Origin: Bin95 sp965220855
GTDB lineage: Bacteria > Pseudomonadota > Alphaproteobacteria > Bin95
DNA: 64,000 nucleotides
Reading direction: 5' to 3'
NCBI GenBank assembly: GCA_965220855.1
Contig: CBDCQY010000001.1
Location: forward strand, 2,728,001 to 2,792,000
Shown here: piece after piece, positions 39,255 to 48,033 of the stretch
How positions within the stretch are numbered: position 1 is the first letter of the stretch
Layout of the letters: each line of letters opens with the position of its first letter
The notes under the pieces: generated by a model
The model's input: the letters and a program-made list of their open reading frames with translations, nothing else
Told to the model about the DNA's origin: nothing
Databases searched by the model: none
Made by a program: the position numbers and the translations under genes

Positions 39255-40760
39255 ATGGAAAGCTTCCTGCCCGTTCTCGGGTCCGCCTTCGCGCCGGCCA
39301 ATCTCGCCTGGATCCTGTTCGGCGTCACGCTCGGCTATCTGGTGGGCGCGCTGCCCGGCCTCGGCAAGGGCACGGCGACCGCGGTCGCCATCCCGCTCAC
39401 CTTCTATCTCTCGCCGCTCGCCGCCATCGCCTTCCTGGTCGGCATCGCCAAAGGCTCCACCGCCGGCAGCGCCGTCTCGGCCATCCTGCTCAACACGCCG
39501 GGCGAGCCCTCCTCCACGCCGACCGCCATGGCGGGCTATCCGCTGGCGCGCGCCGGCAAGGCGCAGAAGGCGCTCAAGATGGGCCTCTTCGCCTCCGTGA
39601 TCGGCGACCTCTTTTCCACTGTGGTGCTGATCCTGGTGGCGCAGGAGCTGGCGGAATATGCGCTCGGCATCGGCCCGGTGGAGCTGACCGGCATCCTCGC
39701 CTTCTCGCTGGTGTTCATCGCCGGCCTGTCCGGCCGCTCGATGATCAAGGGGCTGATCGCCGGCCTGTTCGGCATTCTGGTCTCCTGCGTCGGGCTGGAG
39801 GTCGAGACCGGTTCGCCGCGCCTGACCTTCGGCATGATCGAGCTCTATGACGGGCTGCCGCTCATTCCGGTCGCGATCGGGATGCTGGCGCTCTCGGAGA
39901 TGATGATCCAGATCGGGCAGCGTCGGCGGCTCGCCGAGGAGGCCGATCTGCTCGCCGGCTCGGGCCGGCGCGAGGACCGCATCGTCACGCTCGGCGACTG
40001 GCGCAACTCGGCCCGCGCGATCGCGCGCGGCTGCCTGATCGGCACCGGCGTCGGCATCCTGCCGGGCCTCGGCGCCAGCGTCGGCTCCTTCCTCTCCTAC
40101 GGCGCCGAGCGCAAGGCCTCCGGGCGCGGCGCGGACTTCGAGGAAAGCGGCGCCATCGAGGGCGTGGCGGCGGCCGAAAGCGCCGACAACGCCGTCGTGC
40201 CGGCCTCCTTCGTGCCGCTGTTCGCCATCGGCATTCCCGGCAGCGTGATCGCCGCCATCCTGATCGGCGCCTTCACCATCCAGGGCATCACGCCGGGGCC
40301 GCTGCTCTTCCTGGAAAACCGCGACCTCATCCTCGGCGTCTATCTCTCCATGGTGGCGGCCAGCCTGTTCCTGCTGCTGATCGGCTATTTCGGCCAGAAC
40401 ATCTTCGCGCGCATCGTGCGCGTCTCGCCGGCGCTGGTGATGCCGGTGGTGGTGTTTCTGTGCTGTCTCGGCGCCTATCTGCAGGGCGGCGGCGCGTTCG
40501 GCGTCGCGGTCATGGTCGCGTTCGGCGTCATCGGCTTCTTCGCCAAGAAATACGACTTCTCCTTCGTCACCTTCCTGATCGGCTTCGTGATCGGGCCGTC
40601 CTTCGAGCTGTCGCTGCGCCAGTCGCTCGGCCTAGTGACGGAGCCGGGCGAACTGCTGAACCACCCGGTCGCGCTCGTCTTCGGCGCGCTGGCGGTGCTG
40701 GGCGTCTGGCGGCTGACCGTGTTGCAGCGCCGCCAGCAGCAGGCTATCCTCGACAAATAG
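39255..40760 (+). CDS. tctA: Tripartite tricarboxylate transporter large membrane subunit TctA
   Basis: The 501-residue polytopic protein carries both internal-repeat signatures of TctA: GYLVGALPGLGKGTATAVAI near residue 28, and GTGVGILPGLGASVGSFLSY near 265. SAILLNTPGEPSSTPTAMAG and GIPGSVIAAILIGAFTIQGI follow these motifs. About 11-12 membrane helices are visible. It forms the proton- or sodium-coupled translocation channel with TctB and receives substrate from the TctC protein encoded 32 bp downstream. Confidence 0.95.
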   Translation: MESFLPVLGSAFAPANLAWILFGVTLGYLVGALPGLGKGTATAVAIPLTFYLSPLAAIAFLVGIAKGSTAGSAVSAILLNTPGEPSSTPTAMAGYPLARAGKAQKALKMGLFASVIGDLFSTVVLILVAQELAEYALGIGPVELTGILAFSLVFIAGLSGRSMIKGLIAGLFGILVSCVGLEVETGSPRLTFGMIELYDGLPLIPVAIGMLALSEMMIQIGQRRRLAEEADLLAGSGRREDRIVTLGDWRNSARAIARGCLIGTGVGILPGLGASVGSFLSYGAERKASGRGADFEESGAIEGVAAAESADNAVVPASFVPLFAIGIPGSVIAAILIGAFTIQGITPGPLLFLENRDLILGVYLSMVAASLFLLLIGYFGQNIFARIVRVSPALVMPVVVFLCCLGAYLQGGGAFGVAVMVAFGVIGFFAKKYDFSFVTFLIGFVIGPSFELSLRQSLGLVTEPGELLNHPVALVFGALAVLGVWRLTVLQRRQQQAILDK

Positions 40761-40792
40761 TCGCAGTCTTGCGGATCGGGAGGGGAAGGACG

Positions 40793-41740
40793 ATGCGAGG
40801 ATTTTCGAGAGCGCTCGGCGCGGGGCTGCTGGCGCTCGCCCTGGCGGCGCCGGCCGCCGCAGAGTGGCCGAGCGGGCCGATCACCATGCTGATCGGCTAC
40901 AAGGCCGGCGGCGGCACCGACACCAAGGGGCGCGTGCTCGCCAAGATCCTGACCCGCGAGCTCGGCCAGCAGGTCAATGTCATCAACCGTCCGGGCGGCG
41001 GCCAGGCGGTGGCGCTCGAAGGCTTCAAGAACAACGAGCCGAATGGCGACATGTTCTTCTTCGGCGCCGTGAGCGGCATCACCCTCAACCCGCAGATCAA
41101 CTCCGCGCTCAAGTTCACGGGCGAGGATTTCGTCTATGCCGGCGGGCTGACCGAGTTCCAGGTGAGCATGGTCGCGCCCGGCGACGCGCCCTTCGACGAC
41201 ATGGCGGGGCTGGTCGCCTATGCGAAAGAGAAGGGCGGCATCAAATACGCCTCGCTCAGCCCCGGCGCGAAGATCATCATGCAGGCCATCGCGCGCGAAT
41301 CCGGCATCCAGGTCGATTACATCCCGACCAAGGGCGGGCGCGGCATGGTGCAGCTGGTGCTCTCCGGCCAGGTGGACTTCGCCTATTCCGGCGGCATTCA
41401 TGCGCGCTATCCCGGCAAATTCAAGACCATCGCCGCCGCCTCGACCCGCCGGCTCGGCAACTATCCCGACCTCGAGACGCTGATCGAGGCCGGCTATGAG
41501 GGGGTCGGCATCGACGCGCCGACCGTGGTCGCCTTCCCGCTCGGCACCGACCCGGCGATCGTGGCGAAGATGGAGGCGGCGCTGAAGGCGGCTTCCACCG
41601 ACCCGGAAATGGTGAAAATCACCGACGCGATCAACATGCCGATCGTCTATCAAACGGCCGCCGAGGCGACGGAGCTGGTCAAGACCTCCACCGCCGCCAT
41701 CGCGACCATGCTGGACACCATCGGCTACAAGATGAACTGA
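40793..41740 (+). CDS. tctC: TTT family substrate-binding protein TctC (Bug family)
   Basis: The 315-residue precursor has a signal peptide ending APAAAEW near residue 23. The Bug-fold front WPSGPITMLIGYKAGGGTDT and NVINRPGGGQAVAL form the two loops that bind a carboxylate, and QVDYIPTKGGRGMVQLVLSG and a C-terminal helix follow. It captures an organic acid in the periplasm for TctAB. ATG 40793 follows GGGAGGGGAAGGA. The adjacent TauD-type gene (16-bp gap) hints that the substrate is then oxidised by a 2-oxoglutarate dioxygenase. Confidence 0.93.
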   Translation: MRGFSRALGAGLLALALAAPAAAEWPSGPITMLIGYKAGGGTDTKGRVLAKILTRELGQQVNVINRPGGGQAVALEGFKNNEPNGDMFFFGAVSGITLNPQINSALKFTGEDFVYAGGLTEFQVSMVAPGDAPFDDMAGLVAYAKEKGGIKYASLSPGAKIIMQAIARESGIQVDYIPTKGGRGMVQLVLSGQVDFAYSGGIHARYPGKFKTIAAASTRRLGNYPDLETLIEAGYEGVGIDAPTVVAFPLGTDPAIVAKMEAALKAASTDPEMVKITDAINMPIVYQTAAEATELVKTSTAAIATMLDTIGYKMN

Positions 41741-41755
41741 CGGGGGAGCAATCCG

Positions 41756-42580
41756 ATGAGCTACGAGACCATCCAGGTGAAGACGCTGACGCCGACGCTC
41801 GGCGCGGAGATCGGCGGCGTCGATCTCTCCCGGCCGCTCGGCAATCACCAGTTCGCGGAGGTGCATGACGCGCTGATGCGCCACCAGGTGATCTTCTTCC
41901 GCGACCAGGAGATGACGCTCGACCAGCACAAGGATTTCGGCCGGCGCTTCGGCGAGCTGCATGTGCATCCCTATGCGCCGGGGCCGGAAGGCCACCCCGA
42001 GATCCTGCGCATCCACGCCGACGCCAACGCCAAGCAGATCGCCGGCGAGAACTGGCACTCGGACGTCTCCTGCGACGCCGAGCCGCCCATGGGCTCCATC
42101 CTGCATCTGCACACCGTGCCCGAGGAGGGCGGCGACACGCTGTTCGCCAGCATGACCGCCGCCTATGACGCGCTCTCGGAGCGCATGAAGGCCTATCTCG
42201 ACGGGCTGGTCGCCATCCATGACGGCACGCCGAACTATCAAAGCCGCGCCCGGCGCGACGGGCGGGAGGACACCCGCTCCTATCCGCGCAGCGAGCATCC
42301 CGTGATCCGCACCCACCCGGTGACCGGCCGGAAGGCGATCTTCGTCAATCCGGTGTTCACGGTCGGCCTGAAGGACCTGGCGCGCGACGAGGCCGACGCG
42401 GTGCTCCAGTTCCTCTATCGCCACAACGCGAAGCCGCAGTTCCAGGCCCGCTTCCGCTGGCGGCCGAACTCCGTCGCCTTCTGGGACAATCGCTGCGTGC
42501 AGCACATCGCGATGTGGGACTACTTCCCCAATGTGCGCTCCGGCTTCCGGGTGACCGTACAGGGCGACCGGCCCTTCTGA
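41756..42580 (+). CDS. TauD/TfdA-family Fe(II)/2-oxoglutarate dioxygenase (paralog 2)
   Basis: This 274-residue oxygenase is a canonical TauD-family member: LTPTLGAEIGGVDLSRPLGN at the front, NWHSDVSCDAEPPMGSILH (His101, Asp103), THPVTGRKAIFVNP, and WDNRCVQHIAMWDYFP (His250) followed by Arg265. It closely follows the TauD/TfdA consensus. It could release sulfite from a sulfonate, or oxidise another side chain. It is the last gene of the tct cluster and ends 14 bp before the tRNA-Gln gene on the other strand. Confidence 0.92.
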   Translation: MSYETIQVKTLTPTLGAEIGGVDLSRPLGNHQFAEVHDALMRHQVIFFRDQEMTLDQHKDFGRRFGELHVHPYAPGPEGHPEILRIHADANAKQIAGENWHSDVSCDAEPPMGSILHLHTVPEEGGDTLFASMTAAYDALSERMKAYLDGLVAIHDGTPNYQSRARRDGREDTRSYPRSEHPVIRTHPVTGRKAIFVNPVFTVGLKDLARDEADAVLQFLYRHNAKPQFQARFRWRPNSVAFWDNRCVQHIAMWDYFPNVRSGFRVTVQGDRPF

Positions 42581-42593
42581 GCCGCCGGCGGGC

Positions 42594-42668
42594 TGGCTGG
42601 GGCGCCTGGATTCGAACCAGGGATCGCGGGATCAAAACCCGCTGCCTTGACCGCTTGGCTACGCCCCA
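42594..42668 (-). tRNA. tRNA-Gln (anticodon TTG), CCA encoded
   Basis: On the minus strand the acceptor TGGGGCG pairs with CGCCCCA, followed by discriminator G and an encoded CCA. The anticodon loop reads TTTTGAT with TTG in the middle, and the T arm has TTCGAAT. All four arms can be drawn. Confidence 0.97.
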
Positions 42669-42763
42669 GCAGGGAAGCGGCCCTTATAGCGCGCGCCGGC
42701 GCAACCGCAACCGGCGCGCGCCCCCGGCCCCCGGCAAGCGGTCTCGGCCGGACCCGAAAAATT

Positions 42764-42794
42764 TTGCTTGTGTTCCCGAAATATTCTCTTTATG
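42764..42794 (+). promoter_or_regulatory. Probable recA promoter with LexA (SOS) box
   Basis: A TTGCTT (42764-42769) could be the -35 element. GTTCCCGAAATATTC (42772-42786) matches the alphaproteobacterial SOS consensus GTTC-N7-GTTC at seven of eight defined bases, and a T-rich -10-like CTTTAT follows at 42788-42793. LexA bound here would block the promoter. It lies about 70-100 bp before the recA ATG in an AT-rich patch. Confidence 0.65.
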
Positions 42795-42860
42795 AAGACC
42801 TCCGATGAGCCGGGGGAAGGCGGCAGGGGCCGCCTCCCGGCGAGCGGGGAGCGAACGATT

Positions 42861-43934
<1,074 letters not shown>

Positions 43935-43937
43935 ACG

Positions 43938-44810
43938 TCAGGCGCGTGGATCCAGCGCGTCCTGGAGCGCGTCGCCCAGGAAGTTGAAGGCGATCACGGT
44001 CGAGAAGATCAGCAGGCCCGGCCAGACCGCCAGGCGCGGGGCCTGCCAGATCGTCTCCTGGGCGTGGGCCAGCATGTTGCCCCAGCTGGCCGCCGGCGGC
44101 TGTATGCCGAGCCCGAGAAAGGAGAGCACGCTTTCGAACAGGATGATGTTGCCGACCGAGAGCGTGGTCGCCACCAGCAGCGGCGAGGCGATATTGGGCA
44201 GGATATGCCGGAGCGCGATGGCCCCGCCGCCGACGCCGAGCGCGCGGGCGGCGCGCACATAGTCCTGGGCCCGGGCGGCGAGCGCGGCGGCGCGCACCAG
44301 ACGCGCCACCGTGGTCCAGCCGACCAGCGCCACGATAGCGATGACGCGAACGAGGCTCGCGTCCGCGCCGTCGTCGAGGCCGAGCTTGCGCAAGTCCACC
44401 GCCGCCAGCACGATCAGCAACGGCAGGAGCGGCAGCGCGATCACCCCGTCGGTGAGCCGCATCAGCACCGCGTCGAAGGCGCCGCCGCGATAGCCCGCCA
44501 CCAAGCCCAGCGTCGCGCCGATCAGCGCGGCGATCGCCGCCGCCGCCAGCCCGACCGAGAGCGACACCTGGCCGCCGCGCAACAGCCGGGCCAGCAGGTC
44601 GCGGCCGAGATCGTCGGCCCCGAGGGGGTGCGCGGCCGATGGCGGCGCAAAGCGGGCGAACAGGTCCACCGCATCGGCATCGACCCCGAGCAGGGCCTCG
44701 ATCAGCGGGGCCGACCAGGCGGCGAGCGCCAGCAGGGCGAGGAAGACCGCGCCGGCGAGGCCCGCCCTGTGGCGCCGGAAACGCCGCCAGGCCAGCGCCG
44801 CCGGACTCAC
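43938..44810 (-). CDS. Dipeptide/oligopeptide-type ABC transporter permease (DppC-like)
   Basis: This 290-residue permease starts at a GTG overlapping the stop of the upstream permease gene (GTGA). It has the DppC plan: a short N-terminus (LAWRRFRRHRAGLAGAVFLA), a periplasmic loop with HPLGADDLGRDLLARLLRGG, then five membrane helices with the EAA loop AARALGVGGGAIALRHILPN. It forms the peptide or nickel channel with the DppB-like subunit. No ATPase gene follows, since recA converges immediately. Confidence 0.9.
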   Translation of the reverse strand: MSPAALAWRRFRRHRAGLAGAVFLALLALAAWSAPLIEALLGVDADAVDLFARFAPPSAAHPLGADDLGRDLLARLLRGGQVSLSVGLAAAAIAALIGATLGLVAGYRGGAFDAVLMRLTDGVIALPLLPLLIVLAAVDLRKLGLDDGADASLVRVIAIVALVGWTTVARLVRAAALAARAQDYVRAARALGVGGGAIALRHILPNIASPLLVATTLSVGNIILFESVLSFLGLGIQPPAASWGNMLAHAQETIWQAPRLAVWPGLLIFSTVIAFNFLGDALQDALDPRA

Positions 44811-45769
44811 GCGGCCGACCGGAAGGCGATGCGCGGATCGAGCATGACATAGGCGCCGTCGGCGGCGATATTGGCGGCGAGCGTGGCGAGCGTCGCGAAC
44901 AAGAGGCCGATCAGCGCCAGATTGTAGTCGTTGCCCATGATGGCGTTGTAGATCATGGCGCCCATGCCGGGATAGCCGAACATGATCTCGGTAATCAGCG
45001 CGCCGGAGAACAGCGCGCCCATGTCGAGCGCGAGGATGGTGACCACCGGGATCATGGCGTTGCGCAGCGCATGGCGGCGCACCGTGGCGGCGAGCGACAG
45101 GCCCTTGGCGCGCGCGGTGCGCACATAGTCCTGGCGGAGTGTCTCGCGCATCGCGGCGCGCACATAGCGCGTGACCCCGCCGGCCGAGAGCACGGCCAGC
45201 ACCGCGACCGGCAGCGCCAGATGGTGGAGGCGCTCCAGCAGCCCGGCGTCGCCCGCCGCCGGCAGGCCGGAGGCCGGCAGCCAGCCGAGCGTCACCGAAA
45301 AGAGCAGCATCGCCATGATCGCGAGCCAGAAGGGCGGCGTGGAGATGCCGGCGAAGCAGAGCAGATTGATGGCGTAGTCGGCGAAGCGGTTGGCGGAGAG
45401 CGCGGCGAACACCCCGGCCGGCAGCGCGATCGCCACCGAGAGCGCAAAGGCGAGGCCCATAAGCAGGGCGGTGTTCGGCAGGCGCTCCGCCAGCAGGTCG
45501 AGCGCCGGGCGGTGATAGAGCCGGCTGTGGCCGAAATCGCCGCCGAGCGCCTGCCCCGCCCAAGCCAGAAAGCGCTCCCAGAGCGGCCGGTCGAGGCCGT
45601 AGAGCGCCTTCAGCCGGGCGAGGTCGGCGGGCGTGAGGTCGGGGTCGGCGGCGATCATGGCGTCGATCGGGTCGCCCGGCATCAGCCCGATCAGGCCATA
45701 GACGGCGAAGGACATGACGACCAGCACCAGCGCCGCCTGGAGCAACCGGTCGGCGAGGAAGCGGATCAT
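44807..45769 (-). CDS. Dipeptide/oligopeptide-type ABC transporter permease (DppB-like)
   Basis: The 320-residue permease begins MIRFLADRLLQAALVLVVMS, the usual DppB first helix. It has FAVYGLIGLMPGDP and a periplasmic loop with DFGHSRLYHRPALDLLAERL. The EAA loop is ARAKGLSLAATVRRHALRNA near the C-terminus. The ATG at 45769 overlaps the stop of the binding-protein gene. Together with the DppC-like gene it makes the membrane channel of a family 5 solute importer for peptides or similar compounds. Confidence 0.91.
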   Translation of the reverse strand: MIRFLADRLLQAALVLVVMSFAVYGLIGLMPGDPIDAMIAADPDLTPADLARLKALYGLDRPLWERFLAWAGQALGGDFGHSRLYHRPALDLLAERLPNTALLMGLAFALSVAIALPAGVFAALSANRFADYAINLLCFAGISTPPFWLAIMAMLLFSVTLGWLPASGLPAAGDAGLLERLHHLALPVAVLAVLSAGGVTRYVRAAMRETLRQDYVRTARAKGLSLAATVRRHALRNAMIPVVTILALDMGALFSGALITEIMFGYPGMGAMIYNAIMGNDYNLALIGLLFATLATLAANIAADGAYVMLDPRIAFRSAA

Positions 45770-47418
45770 TCGACCGCGCGCCACTCCTCGATCCAGAGCG
45801 TAGTCGGATATTGGTGCCCAGTGGGCGTCACCCCCTTCAGCCATTTGGGGAAGACATAGGGCGCGGCGCGGAAATAGAGCGGCAGCGCCGGCAGGTCGCG
45901 CGCATAGAGCGCCTGGAGCTTCGCCCAGAGGCCACGCCGGGCCTCGGGGTCGAGTTCGGTCTCGATGCGGTCGATCAGCCGGTCCATCTCCGGGTTGCGG
46001 TAGCCCGGATAGTTCTGCCCGGACCAGCTGTTGGCCGCGCTCGGGATCATGGCGGAATGCAGCGTGGTGCGCGGCACGCTCTCCGGGGCGGACAGCCAGG
46101 CGTAGAGCGCAAGCCCGGTCGCCCGGCGCTTCGAGACGGTCTCGCCGAAGAAGACGCGCGCCGGCTGGTTGCGGATGCGCACCTCGACGCCGACCGCCTT
46201 CCAGGCCGCCTGCAACACCTGCTGCACCAGCTCGCGCGAGCGGTTGCCGGCGGTGGTGCCGAAGTCGAGCGCGAGCGGCTCGCCGGCGGCGTTGCGGCGC
46301 AAGCCTCCCGGCGCATCGTTGGTCCAGCCCGCCTCGTCCAGCAGCCGGCGGGCGGCCGAGGGGTCGTGCGGCGTCTTCGCCACGCCGGGGTCATAGACCC
46401 GGTCGAGGGGGCTGACCGGCCCGTGCGCCGCCGGCTGGCGGCCGGCGAACAGGCGCTCGGAGAGCGTCTCGCGGTCGATGGCGAGCAGCAGCGCCCGGCG
46501 CACCCGGATATCGGCCAGGATCGGATTGTCGAGATGGAGGTCGATATGCTCGTAGATCAGGCCGGACTTGTAGAGGAAGTCCCAGGCGTCGCCCTCGCGC
46601 GCCTCCATGGCGACGGCCTGGTCGAGGCTGAGGCCGAGCTCGCCCGCGATATAGTCGATGGCCCCCGACCGCAGATTGACCTCGAGCGCGGCTGTGTTCT
46701 CGACGATGCGCAGGATGACGGTCTCGAAGGCCGCCGGCCGGCCCCACCAGGTGGGGTTGCGGGCGAGTTCGATGGTGGCGCCCGGCTCGACGCGCACCAC
46801 CCGGTAGGGGCCGAACCAGAGGCCGGGCGTCGCGCTGGCGGCGTCATAGGCGGTGCGGTGGCGATATTCCGCCGGGTCGGCGAGGAAGGTCGCGCGGTCG
46901 ATATGCGCCGGCAGCACCAGGCCGCCGATGTCGTGATAGTCGAAGGTCACCCGGTCGAGATGCAGGGTGAAGCGCCGCTCGTCGTGGATTTCCAACTCCA
47001 GGATGCGCTGGAACAGTTCGGTCGAGGCGACGCCGGATTGCGGATGCTTGCCGACCTCGACCGCGAAGGCGACATCGGCCGTCGTCACCGGCGTCCCGTC
47101 GCCCCAGCGCGCGCCTTTGCGGATGGTGTAGGTGACGGCGACGCCATCGCCGCCATCCGGCGTCTTCTCGCGCACCGCGCCGCCATTCCCGATGGTCGGC
47201 AGTTTCTCGCAGAGCATGCAGAGGAGCCGCCAGTCCGGCCCGTAGGCGGTGAACGGGCGCAGGCCCATGCCCAGCACATAGCTCTTGGCGAGCATGGAAT
47301 CGATCATCGGATGCAGGGTGGATGGAAACTGCGTCATGCCGATCACCAGCCGCTCCCGCGCCCCGGCCGGCAGGACCGAGGCGGCGAGCAGCAGGACGGC
47401 GAGCAGGATGCGGATCAT
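45766..47418 (-). CDS. Family 5 extracellular solute-binding protein of ABC importer (DppA/OppA-like)
   Basis: The 550-residue precursor has a signal peptide (MIRILLAVLLLAASVLPAGA). The family 5 signature VTYTIRKGARWGDGTPVTTA lies near residue 95, a LDHL-type substrate-cleft region LLAIDRETLSERLFAGRQPA near 310, and the C-terminal lobe ends PTTLWIEEWRAVE. Such proteins bind peptides, opines, nickel or oligosaccharides in the periplasm. It is first in a three-gene operon with two permeases; ATPases must come from elsewhere. Confidence 0.9.
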   Translation of the reverse strand: MIRILLAVLLLAASVLPAGARERLVIGMTQFPSTLHPMIDSMLAKSYVLGMGLRPFTAYGPDWRLLCMLCEKLPTIGNGGAVREKTPDGGDGVAVTYTIRKGARWGDGTPVTTADVAFAVEVGKHPQSGVASTELFQRILELEIHDERRFTLHLDRVTFDYHDIGGLVLPAHIDRATFLADPAEYRHRTAYDAASATPGLWFGPYRVVRVEPGATIELARNPTWWGRPAAFETVILRIVENTAALEVNLRSGAIDYIAGELGLSLDQAVAMEAREGDAWDFLYKSGLIYEHIDLHLDNPILADIRVRRALLLAIDRETLSERLFAGRQPAAHGPVSPLDRVYDPGVAKTPHDPSAARRLLDEAGWTNDAPGGLRRNAAGEPLALDFGTTAGNRSRELVQQVLQAAWKAVGVEVRIRNQPARVFFGETVSKRRATGLALYAWLSAPESVPRTTLHSAMIPSAANSWSGQNYPGYRNPEMDRLIDRIETELDPEARRGLWAKLQALYARDLPALPLYFRAAPYVFPKWLKGVTPTGHQYPTTLWIEEWRAVE

Positions 47419-47448
47419 CGGTCGGGCGCTCCTCTTGCGCAGAATAGC

Positions 47449-47895
47449 TCAGAAACCGGCCTCGAAGCCCGCGACCGCGCAGACCTCCCCGCCGCCCACC
47501 GGATGGCAAACGCCGGACCTCCCGGAGCCGGCCTCGGACACCGGGCTGCGCCCGAGCCTGAATTTCACTGCCGGCGGTCCGGCGCCGAAGGAATAGTCCG
47601 TCCGCTTCAGCCCGTCCGACCGGTCGGTCGGAGGCTTCCGGGCAGGCAGGCAGATGGCGCCGCAATAGGCCATGCAGCTATCGGTGTCGAAATCGCGCCC
47701 GCAGCTTTCCTTGCGTGTACAGTAGCGCATGCAGAGCGCCTCGGGACTCGGGCACAGCGCTGGATTATAGTACGGGTTGGATTCATCGCACGAATCGCGG
47801 GGCGACCCCGAAACCTGCTGCGTTGCGGCGAAAGCCCAGGCCGCCAGCGCCAGAATGGCGCTGAGCGCCACCGGCCACCTCGATCGAATGCTCAT
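47449..47895 (-). CDS. Cys-rich secreted protein of unknown function
   Basis: I do not recognise this 148-residue protein. It has a plausible signal peptide (hydrophobic LSAILALAAWAFAATQ, cleavage near residue 24). The mature part has ten cysteines, eight clustered between about residues 36 and 82 (DSCDES, ALCPSPEALCMRYC, ESCGRDFDTDSCMAYCGAIC) and two near the C-terminus. An even number in an exported protein suggests disulfides. The ATG at 47895 has a GGACGGAGG Shine-Dalgarno sequence 5 bp upstream, which supports translation. Codon use is less GC-rich than its neighbours, and transfer is possible. Confidence 0.6.
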   Translation of the reverse strand: MSIRSRWPVALSAILALAAWAFAATQQVSGSPRDSCDESNPYYNPALCPSPEALCMRYCTRKESCGRDFDTDSCMAYCGAICLPARKPPTDRSDGLKRTDYSFGAGPPAVKFRLGRSPVSEAGSGRSGVCHPVGGGEVCAVAGFEAGF

Positions 47896-47900
47896 GAATG

Positions 47901-47951
47901 CCTCCGTCCTTGCGATATAGTGCCCGATGCAAGGCTATCGGCGGACGGAGG
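47901..47951 (-). promoter_or_regulatory. Leader hairpin that can mask the ribosome-binding site of the Cys-rich gene
   Basis: In the minus-strand transcript an upstream CCTCCGT (47951-47945) is complementary to the Shine-Dalgarno ACGGAGG (47907-47901). Inside it, CCTTGC (47934-47929) pairs with GCAAGG (47913-47908), which directly abuts the first stem on the 3' side. The result is 13 paired bases with one 5' bulge. If transcription starts upstream of 47951 this fold would hide the ribosome site. Confidence 0.5.
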
Positions 47952-48033
47952 TTCCGACCAGATTGAGGATTCGTAACACGCCGGAATGACGTTTCTTCAA
48001 TCTTGCTTTTCCGCGAAATTTCGCTTCCGGGCG

